Positions 1 through 11,250 of a stretch of DNA of 64,000 bases are shown here, one piece after another. A program made the position numbers and the translations under genes. How positions within the stretch are numbered: the first letter of the stretch is position 1; each line of letters opens with the position of its first letter. The stretch spans positions 1 through 64,000 of the forward strand of contig JALMLS010000011.1 in NCBI GenBank assembly GCA_038496445.1. Direction: 5' to 3'. The notes under the pieces were generated by a model. It was not told the DNA's origin. It saw only the letters and a program-made list of their open reading frames with translations, and did not search any database. Source of the DNA: Trichosphaerium sp. ATCC 40318. Taxonomy: Eukaryota; Discosea; Flabellinia; Trichosidae.

Positions 1-8
1 CCTTTGGT

Positions 9-204
9 TCATCGTCCTTTTGGCGGTGGTTCTTTTGGCGATTCTTTTGGCGATCCCATTGGCGATTTGCTAACGCCATCCTCAAAACCTCCAGAAGCCT
101 TCAAAATTGGTGCACTAGGTGGTACTTGGTCTTCGCTGTCTTCGCTAGCGTTGGTCTTTGGCGTCGATGGCTCTGAAACTCCACCAAGGAAATACACGTC
201 TTCG
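9..204 (-). CDS. Terminal exon of an unidentified Pro/Ser/Glu-rich protein
   Basis: An open frame runs on the minus strand from a possible splice acceptor (TATAG then GACGAAGACG) near 204 to a TGA at 9-11. It encodes about 65 residues rich in Pro, Ser, Lys and Glu, ending in SPKESPKEPPPKGR. Composition resembles the acidic, proline-rich tail of the neighbouring CARMIL gene, but that gene already has a stop at 597, so this is either a separate small gene or an alternative 3' exon. Upstream exons were not resolved. No domain is recognisable. Confidence 0.3.
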
Positions 205-596
205 TCCTATACGTAAAAAACTTACTCACATGCTTCTAATAATAAAAACAATACTAGTAATACACATACTTCTTGACAACAAAAAAAACTAATACATACA
301 CATATATAATGACATTAAGCGCCGCCACCACTTACAACCACAACACAAGTTTTGGTTCAGACAATAAAGCTGTATCTGCATTGTAGGAGGCAAGTAAAAA
401 TAAATAAATAAAAAAATGAAATATATACGGATATAAATAAAGTCTTATAGATAATAGACACATAAAATATGTACACCGGCCGCCAAAAGCTGCTGTCATA
501 CATATATGCTGACAACCGCATAAGGTGGCAGTTTTTTTTTCTTTTCTCTAATTCTTTGATAGCCTAGGCAAAACAAAAAAAAACAATGAAGCTCGA
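205..596. other. AT-rich non-coding stretch
   Basis: The sequence has homopolymer A/T runs and no convincing frame. It probably holds the 3' UTR of CARMIL and possibly the 5' part of the small gene at 9-204. Confidence 0.4.
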
Positions 597-3500
597 TCAC
601 TTATCGTGCTTTGCTTTTTTGGGTTTTTTTGAGTGCTTCTTCTTTTTCTTCCTTTTTACCTCGCTGGTGCTACTGTCGCTTCTTCCTCGCTTAGACTCTT
701 TTGACGAGTCCATGCCCGGTAATGGAATCTTAGGTGGTGGATCCCAAGCACTAACTTCTTCATCCGAGCCTTCATTTGATGATTCTTTGGCGCCTTTTGA
801 TTTCTTGACTGACTTGCTATCACGCGGAGTCTTTGACTTGGAGTGCTTGCTATGTCGCTTGCTCTTTTTAGATGACTCTTCATCTTTAGGGGTTTTGGGT
901 GGACCAGATGATGGTATGCTCGCAGGCGGACTCGCAGGCGGTTTGAAATTCTTCTTTGGCGGTGCGCCAGGTGGTGGTCCAGGAGGTGCTTTCTTAGCTG
1001 ATGGAGGCGGAGCACCGATAGGAGGTGGTGGTTTTGCGTTAATCTTGCCACCGAGACCTGCAGACGATGGTTTGGCGATAGGGAAGCTCTTTGGATTTTC
1101 GCTTTCTGAATCCTCTCCAGATTTGGTTCCGTCGTCCTCATCCTCGTCGTCCTTCGCTGTGTTGTCTCCGCTAGCAGACTCATTGGAACTCTCCTCAGAC
1201 TTATCGTCTTTGTCTTCTCCCTCCTCGTCGCTATTTTCTGCAGAAGATTTATCTTCAGCAGCAGATTCTTCGCCCTCACCTTCAGGACCATCACGAGGTG
1301 TGTCAAGGCTCTTTTCAGATTCACCATCGCCACTCGCTTTGCTTTCTGCGCTAACCTTACGTAAAGCCGCAGTAGGCAATACAATTGGAATTTTAGCAGG
1401 ACCATCAGGTTTTTCGGTCTCCGCTTTGGCTAAAGCAGCCTTTGCAGCTTCTGGATCACCTATGCCTGGATCTATGGAGGCAGGTTTCTTTATAGCACGT
1501 CGTGCTAAAGCAAATGAGTGTTATGACTGAAAGTACTTTTTTTAGTCTTTTTTTTTCACCACACGGTAGAAAACTTTTAAATAGAAATACACAAGGTAAA
1601 ACTGTTATGAGAATCCGTACGTCCACGAGTTGGAGGTCTTCTCTTTCCACGAGCAATTTTAGGACGGCCGCGTGTGGCATGGCTAAGGTCTGGCCCTGTT
1701 GTCTAGGGGTAAAAATAATAAGCAAATAAGGCAAATCAAGTAATGAATACCTCTGGAGCCTCGTTCAATACACTGTCCTTGCTTAAACCCGGACCTGAAG
1801 CACGAGGAGATTTACCAGGCTTGGCTTTGTTTTTGCGGTCACCTAAGAACAACGGATAAATACCCAACAACAACAACAACAAAAAGCCATAGCTTTCTAT
1901 ATTTTGTTTACCTGGTTGCTTCTTAGGAGCCTTTTGTCGTTTTGGTTTGTCTTTCTCGCGTTTATCCTTGAGCTTCTTTTCTTTCTGTCGCTTTTCTTCT
2001 TCTTTTGCCTTGGCTTTTTTGGCTTCTTCCTCTTTTGCATTCTCTATCAGCTGGTTTTTAAGTTCATCATCCAGTTCGGCACCAAGCGACTCTATGTTGG
2101 AAACAAAATTAATAACCATCACCAGACCGTGTTATCTAACATACCTGCAATACCCTCAAGCTTTCCGGAAACAATATCGAATATATAGTTCGTGGACACA
2201 TCAGAAACAGCATTAAACGCTTCTGTAGCCTTGTTTAATAATGAAGTAACCATATCTGTGACGGCCTCTTTGTACACTTCATCTTCAATACCGTCTTCCT
2301 TTGACAACATATCTGCAAGCTGTTTTACATTATCTTCTGTCATTGTATCGCTATTCTCCTGTAGCGAGAAAACTGTTAATTTTAAAATACCAAAGAAGAA
2401 AAAAAAAAAAAGAACAGCGTGACCGTACATCTAGAGATGATAGCAACGCTTTTTGTAACCGAGTGAACGCTTTTTTGAACACAGGAGAAACATCTCCTTG
2501 TAGACCCTGTAATTGCTCCAACAGTTCAGACTGAAAGGCATATACGGACCCTTCTTTTGCATCTTGAATGCCTTGTATAACCTTTGCAAAATTTTCAGCA
2601 TCCCTACGTTAATTATTTAGATTAGCAAATTGGTTTTTTAGGCACAAAAATTACTCAAGTACGCACTGAATATACACCTTGTTCGCTTTCTTCACTTTCT
2701 TTCCTGTACCGATTATCTTAAGGTTTAATTGATTCAGGTATTCCAAGTGCGCGCCACCCTAAGTTTTTATGGAATTAGTATTTCTGTTTAAACAGATCAC
2801 TTATAAATGTAAGCTTAAAATGTGCATACAGTGAGCATAGAACTTTGTTCAAGTCCTTGAACTTTAACTTTACGCTTTGGAGCGTTATTTATAGCGACTT
2901 TAGACATAATTGATTGCATTATCTTGTGAAATTCAGCAGCACCCATACCACCGCCAGAAGCATGGCGAGATAAGTCGGTAAACGGCAGTGGGAAATTTTT
3001 CAATGTAGAATTACGCTGTAACGATAACCTAGTAGGAAAATAAGCGGTTTCAAAAACAATAAAGAACCTACCAAAAAAAAAATGTAGAAGGACAAAAAGA
3101 TAACAAAATACGTACCCAAATGCTTGATAACCTAGAGGTGACACCTCATTATCATCCATTATTAGTGATGATAACTTGTTATTTACTTGAAGCACACGGC
3201 CAAATAATTGTGCTCCTACAGGAATTTAAGTAATATGTACGGTGTCAAAAGTTTACAGCAAAAAATTAATCATGTGCATCATACCTTTATCACCGATTCT
3301 ATTACCGCTGATATTGAGAGAACTTAAAGTATTGTTTTTGTGTAAATACTCGAAGAACAAATACAAGTCATCGCCTAATACAAAATAAACAAACTCACTG
3401 AATATAGTAGTTTTGGTTGGTTTTTTTGGTTTTTTGTTTTTCGCTACGTACCAAGTTTGTTATTGGCAAGAGATAGTTCTTCAAGTGGACAATCTGATGA

Positions 3501-5711
3501 CAACATCATACCCATACTCTCCACAGCATTCAAACGCATGCCTGTCTTCTTTACTGATAAATTATTCTCGCAAGTAAGTTTCTTGAGTGCTGGCGCATGA
3601 CACAGCCCCTGGAACAAAGTGTGTACGCCCTCATCACCCAAGGCATTCTCAGAAATGTCCAAGCTTACGAGATTGACTGCATTTGCAGCGAGGGACATGA
3701 ACGGTTTGGCGCCACCAATACCAAATCCATTTTGTCTGATTTTAAGCTCCAACTTGGTAACGTACACATTATTAAATATGGCGGAAAGAAGCTCCATTAA
3801 AGCTGGAATGGGTAATTGTGTATTCGATAAGTTAAGTGATTGTAGGTGATTAGCGCCAGACATCCAAGTGATAAGTGGTTTGATTTGTTTTGGTGCAATC
3901 TTGTTACCAGAGAAGTCAACCTCACCTGTGCAAAAAAAAAAATTTAATTGACAACCAAAGAAGTGGTTAAGTTGGTTGTTAGTCGTACGGAGATCAGCGC
4001 ATGTTCCTCTACTCAGGGCACCAAATATTTGTGTAACTGACCCTTGGCAATTTGCAAGTTTGAGGACCTGTAATACGCCAGGGTCTTTCAAGAAAGTTGT
4101 GAGTGCATTTGACCCTTCAGCATCTAGCCTGTTTCCTGACAAGTCAAGAATCGCCAAGGTTTGAGACATTTTAATATTCTTCTTTAAGGAATTTCCAAAT
4201 GCGATCATACCAGACTTCTTAATATTGCAGTTTGCAATGCTTATTTGTGTCAAACCACGAACATTTCCGCCTATCCAGTTGCTGAGAGATACAAGTCCTT
4301 TTTCATCAATGTTGCTGTTTGCGAGGTTTAATATTGTTAAACCGCACAGGCTATTTTTGCTCAGAGCACTTGCCAACTCAGCACCACTATCCTTGACACC
4401 AAGACATCCCTTCAAATTCATTTCTTCCAAGGTTTTATTTACCTAAAATAAAATGTTCAAAATAAAAAACATTATTGTACAATTAAAAATAATAATACAT
4501 ACCTTTACTAAGTCACAAACATAACTGAGCTCGTCTTTGTCAAGTGAAATTCCTTCCATACGGATGGCTTTAAAATAAGTGTTGTATTTGAGCGCAGCAA
4601 GAACACAACGCAAATCATTGCCGCGATACGGACCAAATTCATTAAGATTTAAAGTACGTATTTTCCTTGGCCCGAGAATCGTTTTGCAATCCGAAGCGAG
4701 TTGGCGTGCTGGTGAGACACCGTAGAGGTTACACATTGCTTTGTAAGCTTTATAGAAATTGCCACAAGGAGACTCTAAACACTCAGGTCAGAATTTTATG
4801 ACGTCACTTGACAAAACAAGAATGTAGCGCCAACGCCACTAAAAAAAAACACGAAAAAATAATACGCGTATAAGGCAAAGGCAGGAGTACAAAAAAAAAA
4901 GCCGAAAAAGAAAAAGGTTGGCAGTAACCAACTTTTTCGGTTTTGGCTATGGTGCTATTTCAATAAATTACTAAAGATAGTGAGTTATGCATACCTGACT
5001 TTTTTAGCTTGGTTAGTCTACAACAAAGAGTGTTAGAAAATAAAATAAGAAAAAAAGGCGCTTAAGATAAAACAACGCACCTAGACTCGTCGACGTCCAA
5101 AGCTGACAACAATTGGTCTTCTGGTACATTTGGAAACGGTGCGTGAAGGTTATTGCGTATTGTTGTTATGATTTTGTTTACTTTTGGTGATTTAATATGC
5201 GCAGCAAAGCTTTTAGCTTCCAATATCAACTAAAAAAAAATCTAAATGTCAATGTTTGGGTACATTTGGGGATTTTTTTTTTTCGATTAATCGTTGTTAA
5301 CTGCAAAAAAGATAGTAGAAGATCGCAAAAGGGAAACAAGAGCGCAGGTTGGCGTACCTCATCATTTGATGAGCTTTTTACAGCAAGGTCGTTTAAAAAG
5401 TGCGTCTCTTGCGCTACCTGCGTAACGCGTGTAAGATTGCTGGTCGGTCTTTGATAATGTTGGATCATTTAATACCTGTAAACCTTTCCTTGTCGTTTTT
5501 AGCAGATAGATCCTATAGTTGCCAACGCAAAGTATCCTACGCTCGCTACCACGCTTCGCTTTCACTTCTACCCAACCTTTAAATGCAATTTTGTCCCCTC
5601 GCTGCTTCCCAAAGGAAGTTACAGCCTCTAAAATGCCCAACGGGTTACAATCACTTCATTGACGCTAGTAACCGTACTTTCATCAGCCTCGGAGATCTTG
5701 TCGGTGGCCAT
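597..5711 (-). CDS. CARMIL-type capping protein/Arp2/3/myosin I linker
   Basis: This is a multi-exon minus-strand gene. I chose the ATG at 5711 because its context (ACCAATGG) is good and because removing a 50-nt GTACGG...TTTTAG intron joins it in frame to the exon at about 5.37-5.63 kb. Domain order matches CARMIL. A PH-like segment (FKGWVEVKAKRGSERRILC; later HFLNDLAVKSSSNDE) lies at about 5.3-5.65 kb. Leucine-rich repeats (for example LTILNLANSNIDEKGLVSL) lie at about 3.4-4.74 kb. A helical region covers about 2.1-3.2 kb and a Lys/Glu-rich segment about 1.9-2.1 kb. A capping-protein-interaction motif is at 1.63-1.69 kb. The acidic and polyproline tail (PPPPIGAPPPSAKK) ends in a Lys-rich C-terminus and TAA at 597. 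In known CARMILs the CPI motif binds capping protein allosterically and the proline-rich region binds class I myosin SH3 domains, promoting actin assembly at membranes. Exon joins between 5.3 and 4.7 kb were not fully resolved. Confidence 0.82.
1628..1690 (-). other. CPI (capping protein interaction) motif in CARMIL
   Basis: In one frame of the minus strand the peptide LSHATRGRPKIARGKRRPP follows the CPI core L-x-H-x-T-x-x-R-P-K with a downstream basic stretch and Pro. It sits between the LRR/helical part and the proline-rich tail, exactly where the motif is found in CARMIL proteins. This match fixes the reading frame of the exon and the identity of the gene. Confidence 0.85.
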
Positions 5712-6320
5712 TGGTTTTTACTGTGAGTAATGCCAAGTGAGCCTGTAGTTTTCCTTTTAGGCGTTGTGGTGGAGAAACCAAAAATACTTAAACTACCACT
5801 TTGACCCAAAAATGAAATTAGTGCTTCAGTTTTTTTCATTTAAACGAAAAGCCCGCTAGGTAACCCCGATAGCATCGCAATGCCTCACGCGAGCCCAAAA
5901 AGCCCGAAAACAAACGAGAGCAGCTAGCGACTTTACTGCCAAAAAAAAAAAAAAAAAGCACCTTAGACTTTTTTTTCTATGATTATATGACCAACTCCTT
6001 AGCTCCAACAAACAGTAAATGGAAAAATACCACATTTATGGTGGACTTTATAAACCTCTTGTAGTAACTGGCATCACAACGATTTTGTAGTGTAAATTAA
6101 TAAAACCAAAGCGCGTCTGTTAACGTGATTCTGCGTTAATTTACAGTTTTACACGCACAAGAAGTTTAAATAGACCACCGGCCAATCCAAGCACCAAAAA
6201 AAATCCTTTTGCTCGTTATCTCGTTGTAGCTTCGAAGCGCTACTTAGCATTTGGTGCGTAGAATCAACCAAGGTAAATTCTCATGGCGTCTTCAGTTGAG
6301 AGATATCTTACTTGTGCTTA
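5712..6320. other. Intergenic region, CARMIL 5' flank and CK1 3' flank
   Basis: An in-frame-looking ATG at 5839 lies in another frame from the CARMIL start and has no downstream continuation. There is an A17 tract near 5941-5957. No gene is seen. Confidence 0.45.
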
Positions 6321-8640
6321 CTAGACTAGAAACATGACTGTCAGCAAATAAAATAAAAGTTTCTTTTGTTCATGAAAAATTGAAAAAAAAAAAAAAAGAG
6401 GAGGTAGTAAAAACGCGATGAGTCTTTTGTTGAGGACAGAAGAAACGAAAAAAAAAATGCCACACGGATTTATGTACAAAGTTTTAGTAGTGCAATTTAA
6501 TCGTCGTACCATAAAAGGGATGAGCTTAGGCGTGCTCTTAGCAACAAATCGTGATTGACTCTTCTCCCTTGTCTTTTGTGACTTAGATCGCGAAAAGGAA
6601 GAATCCTTGAGGTTCGTGGCACTTCTGCGCTCATCTCTAGAAGCTGGGAATTGGTTCTTGCTAATTCTTAAATTGCTGGCCCTGTGTCTGAGTACCCAAT
6701 CCCATTCAAAATCATACCTTGAAAAAACGAGAATAAGATACAAAAAAAAGTTTATGACAAGTTAAATTAAATTGTTGTAGATACAAAAAAAAAAAATCTT
6801 ACTTTAGGTCTAGTCGTCTCAAACATTGGCGGAACAAGCCACGCAAATAAGCGTAGTCAGGGCAGTCCTCGAATCTAAGGCATCTGCAGTACTCTAAATA
6901 CATACCAAACTCCTCCGGATAGCCTTTGGTCAATACTGCGATTGACGTGTTTGTTTTTCTCGCTGTAATTCTAGCGTACTTATGCGTCTTATCACGTGCT
7001 TTTAAACCTACATTATTTGCCAACTGTAAGTACGATAATATTAAATCCATAGGAGTGATATAATTTAGAAAGGAAAAAACTGGAATTCGTGATTTTGGAT
7101 GGTTTTTTTTTCAATTTACGCACCTTGCCATGGTAGACTGCCTCTGATGAAGTACATGAGAACGTAACCGATGGACTCTAGATCGTCTCGTCGGCTTTGC
7201 TCAATCCCAAGGTGAGTATCAATTGACGCATAACGAGCGGTTCCTGTCAGTTGCTTATTTTCTCTATACGCGATGTGTTGATTCGCCTTGCTATCACGAT
7301 ATTTTTTTGCGAGACCAAAATCTATGGCATAAACCATGTTCACGTTTTCTCCAGTGCCCATCAGAAAATTATCTGGTTTAATATCTACACATTTAAAAAA
7401 TTAATATACGAACTAACACAAACATTGAATATCTGTAACATACCTCGGTGAAGAAAATTTCTGTTGTGAATGTATTCTACGCGTCTCACCTATTTTTATT
7501 GTTTTTAGTAACCAAAATCATTACAATTTTATTGGGGGAAGCAAACAAAACGCTTCAAACAGACTTCAACGCACCAACTGATCACCGAGCATGAGAGTGG
7601 TCTTTACTGTTAACCGCCTGTTGCAATAGTTGAAGAGATCTTCCAATGAAGGGCCCAGTAAATCAATTACCATGACATTGTAATCACACTCCACACCAAA
7701 ATAATGCACACGAGGTATACCAACTGCCAAATCTAAAGTGCGGACGTTATTCGTGGTGACAAGAAATTACAGTATAAAAAGAACAAAATTCGTTTCAGCG
7801 GATTTTTTTGCGCCGGTTTAATTGTGCGTGGCTTCGAAACAGAGTAAACTCTATTAAACCTACTCCAAAAAGGCTGGTTTGTATTAAATTGCAAACAAGC
7901 AAAACCTCACTGACTGGTAAAGCATGTTCGCCTGCGTTTAGCGAGGAGAGAGTGACAAAAAAATAAAAAAATTGCGCTTTTTGGTGTTTTTGCCCAGTAT
8001 TTTCTTTGCTGGTTGCGCCCCTGTCACCACAAGAGTTTTTTTGCGAGTAGTGGGGTGAAACGAAGCAGGTTGTAGCAACAGTTTTTTTTGTTTGTTTTCA
8101 AATTGAATAAATACAGAGCGGTTTGCGTTGATGGGAGTACGTACTGCCTGCAGCGCCCAATATTTTGTAGAGTTTGGACTCGTATAAGAGTTGAGGGTGT
8201 CGCGATTTTACAGGTTCCTTTTGTAAAGGGTCAATTTGAGATTTAGTTTCTGTAGGCGTTGTTTTGGCGGCTCATGCGCAGTGGAAAATTGGTCTTAACT
8301 CAATTTACTGTAGAGCATGACGAAAATGTGGAGATTTGAGTAAGCGCATTATATATAAGTATTGCGTGCGGGGGATTTGCTAAAAGAAAAAAACAAAAAC
8401 AACAAAACAGCAAAAACAACAAAAAGAAAAGCGATAAAGGCAAAATATTACTTACCAGCTTTATGGCTACTGGCTCGTTGGTCAGGGCATTAACTCCTTT
8501 TGTACGTTTTAACTAACGGTGTTGTGTGTATGAATTTCTTAATTACCTTTGTAAATATCACCAAAGGAGCCCGAACCAAGCCTCTTTATGAGCCTATATT
8601 TGCCTCCTACTTTTAATACTGTGGGATCGATTTCGGCCAT
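6321..8640 (-). CDS. Casein kinase 1 family Ser/Thr kinase
   Basis: The ATG at 8640 opens [20 protein letters not shown] followed by the glycine loop [10 protein letters not shown]. Later exons give VAIKL (VAIK lysine, about 8.46 kb), a CK1-specific segment [10 protein letters not shown] (about 8.2 kb), [20 protein letters not shown] (about 7.7 kb), the catalytic [14 protein letters not shown] split by an intron (about 7.45/7.37 kb), [11 protein letters not shown] with [29 protein letters not shown] and the LPWQG motif. These are hallmarks of the CK1 delta/Hrr25 group. The C-terminal exon (6.3-6.72 kb) is Ser/Arg/Lys-rich. The final stop is uncertain: an uninterrupted frame reaches 6321, but a GTACGA donor near 6510 may shorten it. 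CK1 enzymes act in many phosphorylation pathways; no specific role can be read here. Two introns, about 200 and 400 nt, are unusually long for this window. Confidence 0.93.
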
Positions 8641-9287
8641 TTTCCTACTCATCCATCGTTAACACGAGGGTTTCCTTGCTGAAATTTGCTGCTCTAGTGA
8701 GGCCGAATGAGACTTCAAATTTTCTTAGTTGGTCAAAAAAACTGCCGCAATACTACTTGAGCGGCTGATTGTCTCCCAGCTGAGGTACACGCCCTTTCTC
8801 ACCAATGTACAGGCACTGAAACAAATGACAACGAACACATTTTAAAAATCTTTTACTCCAATAGCTTTTTGGCACTTGTATTTGTTGTTGATACGGCGTA
8901 TTGTTGCTACTTTCTAACACATTGTATCATTAAGTACAATGAGCAAGTAATAACCAAAAAAGCTCATACCTACCATTTTTCGTTGCATTGTGGGCTGCTT
9001 TTTACCATTGTGACAGAGTCGGTTTGTGACACTCGAGTTTAATTCAACGTTACCCGAGCTAAATAGCATGGAGACCTATTAACCAAAAATAGTACGCCTT
9101 CAGCGTGCTCGTGTCAAGAAAATAACACCAAAACGCACTTCAAAGCCAAAAAAGATTTTATTAGTTGGTTTTTGTAACTATCATTCTTTTTACCCCATCC
9201 GCTTAATCTTCACTCCTTTACGTATCAAGCTTCGACTGTAGCAGGCAACTCAGGTAGAACAGACGTGATAATTATCTACAAAGTACT
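8641..9287. other. Intergenic region with no gene seen
   Basis: This is the 5' flank of CK1 and the 3' flank of the EF-hand gene. No open frame with coding character or splice structure was found on either strand. Confidence 0.45.
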
Positions 9288-10963
9288 TTAGCTTGAATGG
9301 ACCTTAAAAAAAAGAGAAAAATGGTATTACCTGGTTCAACTCTACGACAGCTTTGCTCTTGTCTACTTGCAAAGACACAGAGTCAAGTGTAATAGCGTTA
9401 GTTCTGATTGCAAGGTACAATTGTTGTATTGCTTCAGGCTGAGCTTTGACTGCAGCAGATACAGGCTTAAATACAGCACTTGTTAGAGACTCAACGCTTG
9501 AGGTGTCGGTGTCCGGGAGTTTTGGTATTGGCAACATAGTAGCAGCTATATACGTGAATGTTTGTTAATGCTTTTTGTAGAGTATTACAAGCCGTACCCA
9601 TGCTCCAGATGTCCCTTAGTTGCAAGTCCAACGACAATACTTTGAGTTGTTTCAAAATTTGTATAAATGGTTTCTACAAAAACCATTAGCGGATTTGAGA
9701 ACGTGTGTCTTGTACCGCTTTTTTTGGGGCTGATTTGTCCAGGAGAGATAGTATTGATATTGGTGCGATGACACGCAAAAGAAGTGAACCACTTAAGTCC
9801 TGTATTGTGTTATCGTGGTAACAATAGAAAGTAAACAAACCTTGACATCCTGGGCATCAGTGCACGAGAATTTCAAAATCAACTCTTGAAGGCTTAGCAT
9901 CGACAAGAATCCCTTTGCCTTAGCCATCATAGGGTTTTCTTCGCTGAAAGCAAGAGTGATCTACCAACAAATTAGCGGTGAGAACAGCAGAAGAATTGAG
10001 AGTACAAACTTACCGTGAGCTTGTATGTATCCCCGTTTGGTGCAGCAGCAAAATCTGGAGGTTGGAACATTGTATCGTACACTGCCTTGTTCATTGGCAT
10101 GTCTAATACATCTTGAAAAGCTTGTTGAATAATTGCTTCAGTGCCAGGTTGGATGGTCAATACAATGGCAACAGCATTGTTAGCTTCAGTACAAGCCTCA
10201 TATTTGAATGTGAAAGAAGGTGCTAAAAAGGGTGTTACTTATGATATCAATGAAGAGTTGTCATACTTGTATCAATAATCTTATCGAGGTCTCCAGAAGA
10301 CGCCTTGAGCTCTACCTTGAACATATCTTTACCAGGTGCGACTGCCTGATCAGTTGCAGCACTCATGAGATTACTGACACTTCTCATAAAACCCCTTTTG
10401 GTGAAGTAGTTTGTAAGCAAAAAAAAACCAAAAAAAACTAGTTGCTTGGGCTGTTGAGATTTTCGTTAAAGCGCCTTGCAAAAATAGATTTGCATACTCT
10501 GAGTGCAGTCTAGCTTTTAAAGTATCCAACTTGCTTTGGTCACGGGAATTGTCGAGAGTGTTGCTAGACCACCAATCGTAAAACTCAGCAAAGGAGATTT
10601 TTCCTGCCGTTCAAATTAGCTAAGAAGCATATAAACGCGTAGCGCTGAGGCCTCAGGAGCGAAATGCACCGATAATTTGTCTCCTTCCAGTGGTAGACGA
10701 ATAACCGCGGTCCTTCTACAAATAGCAACGAAAAACGTACCGTCTTGATTTGTGTCTATCGTGGAAACAAATTGTGTGGCTTCTTCGTCGGTTATAGTTT
10801 CACCTTTTGTGCCATATTAGTTGTAAGGCTTTCGTTTGCGGAGCGTACCAAGAGCAAAAGCGAGATTCTGAAATTCTTTAACGTCTATACAACCACTCTT
10901 GTCTGTGTCAAATAGAGTAAATTGTTTCATTACTGTGTCTTGGTCTAGTGATTGTCCTGCCAT
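9288..10963 (-). CDS. EF-hand protein of unknown function
   Basis: The ATG at 10963 starts MAGQSLDQDTVMKQFTLF, followed by a first EF-hand loop DTDKSGCIDVKE. A second loop, DTNQDGKISFAE, is split by an intron near 10.74 kb. Both loops have the expected Asp/Asn at positions 1, 3 and 5, a Gly at position 6 and a terminal Glu, so Ca2+ binding is likely. The remaining part (exons at about 10.45-10.6, 10.27-10.39, 9.97-10.2, 9.85-9.95, 9.6 and 9.3-9.54 kb) is a globular region with repeated FKVELKAS / YKLTVSLYS-like strands and no domain I recognise. The last join uses an apparent 28-nt intron (GTAATACC...TTTAAG) and ends in TAA at 9288. The gene is transcribed divergently from HGH1, 287 bp away. 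The protein is probably a cytosolic calcium-responsive protein; the partner is unknown. Confidence 0.72.
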
Positions 10964-11250
10964 TGCGTAGTGGTCTGCGTTTTTATTTTAATGGTAAACA
11001 AAAAAAAATAAAACTAATAAAAAGCGTTAAAATCAATTAGGGTAACCTCATGTTGTTCATGAGAAGGTAATTGTGTAGCGCAGTTGCACACGTGGGATTG
11101 GCTTGGGATTGCTCTGGTTAACGGTTTTGAGTTAGCTGGCGAGCTAGTGGACAAAAAAAACAAAACAAACAAAAGCAAGCGAAATCTCAACTTTTTTTGC
11201 GTCGACAGAAAAAGGTCACAATTCTTCAAATAGTTGTACAAACGAGAAAA
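10964..11250. promoter_or_regulatory. Short divergent intergenic region (EF-hand gene / HGH1)
   Basis: The 287 bp lie between two divergent ATGs and so probably contain both promoters. No specific element is recognised. The call rests on gene geometry only. Confidence 0.35.

Noticed and set aside
586-1530. Plus-strand frame of 314 codons
   Set aside because: It lies opposite the Ser/Glu/Pro-rich CARMIL tail. Composition bias of the real gene creates the open antisense frame.
8380-8440. CAAAAACAAC-type simple repeat as a CRISPR or satellite
   Set aside because: It is a low-complexity tract within a CK1 intron with no unit conservation or spacers.
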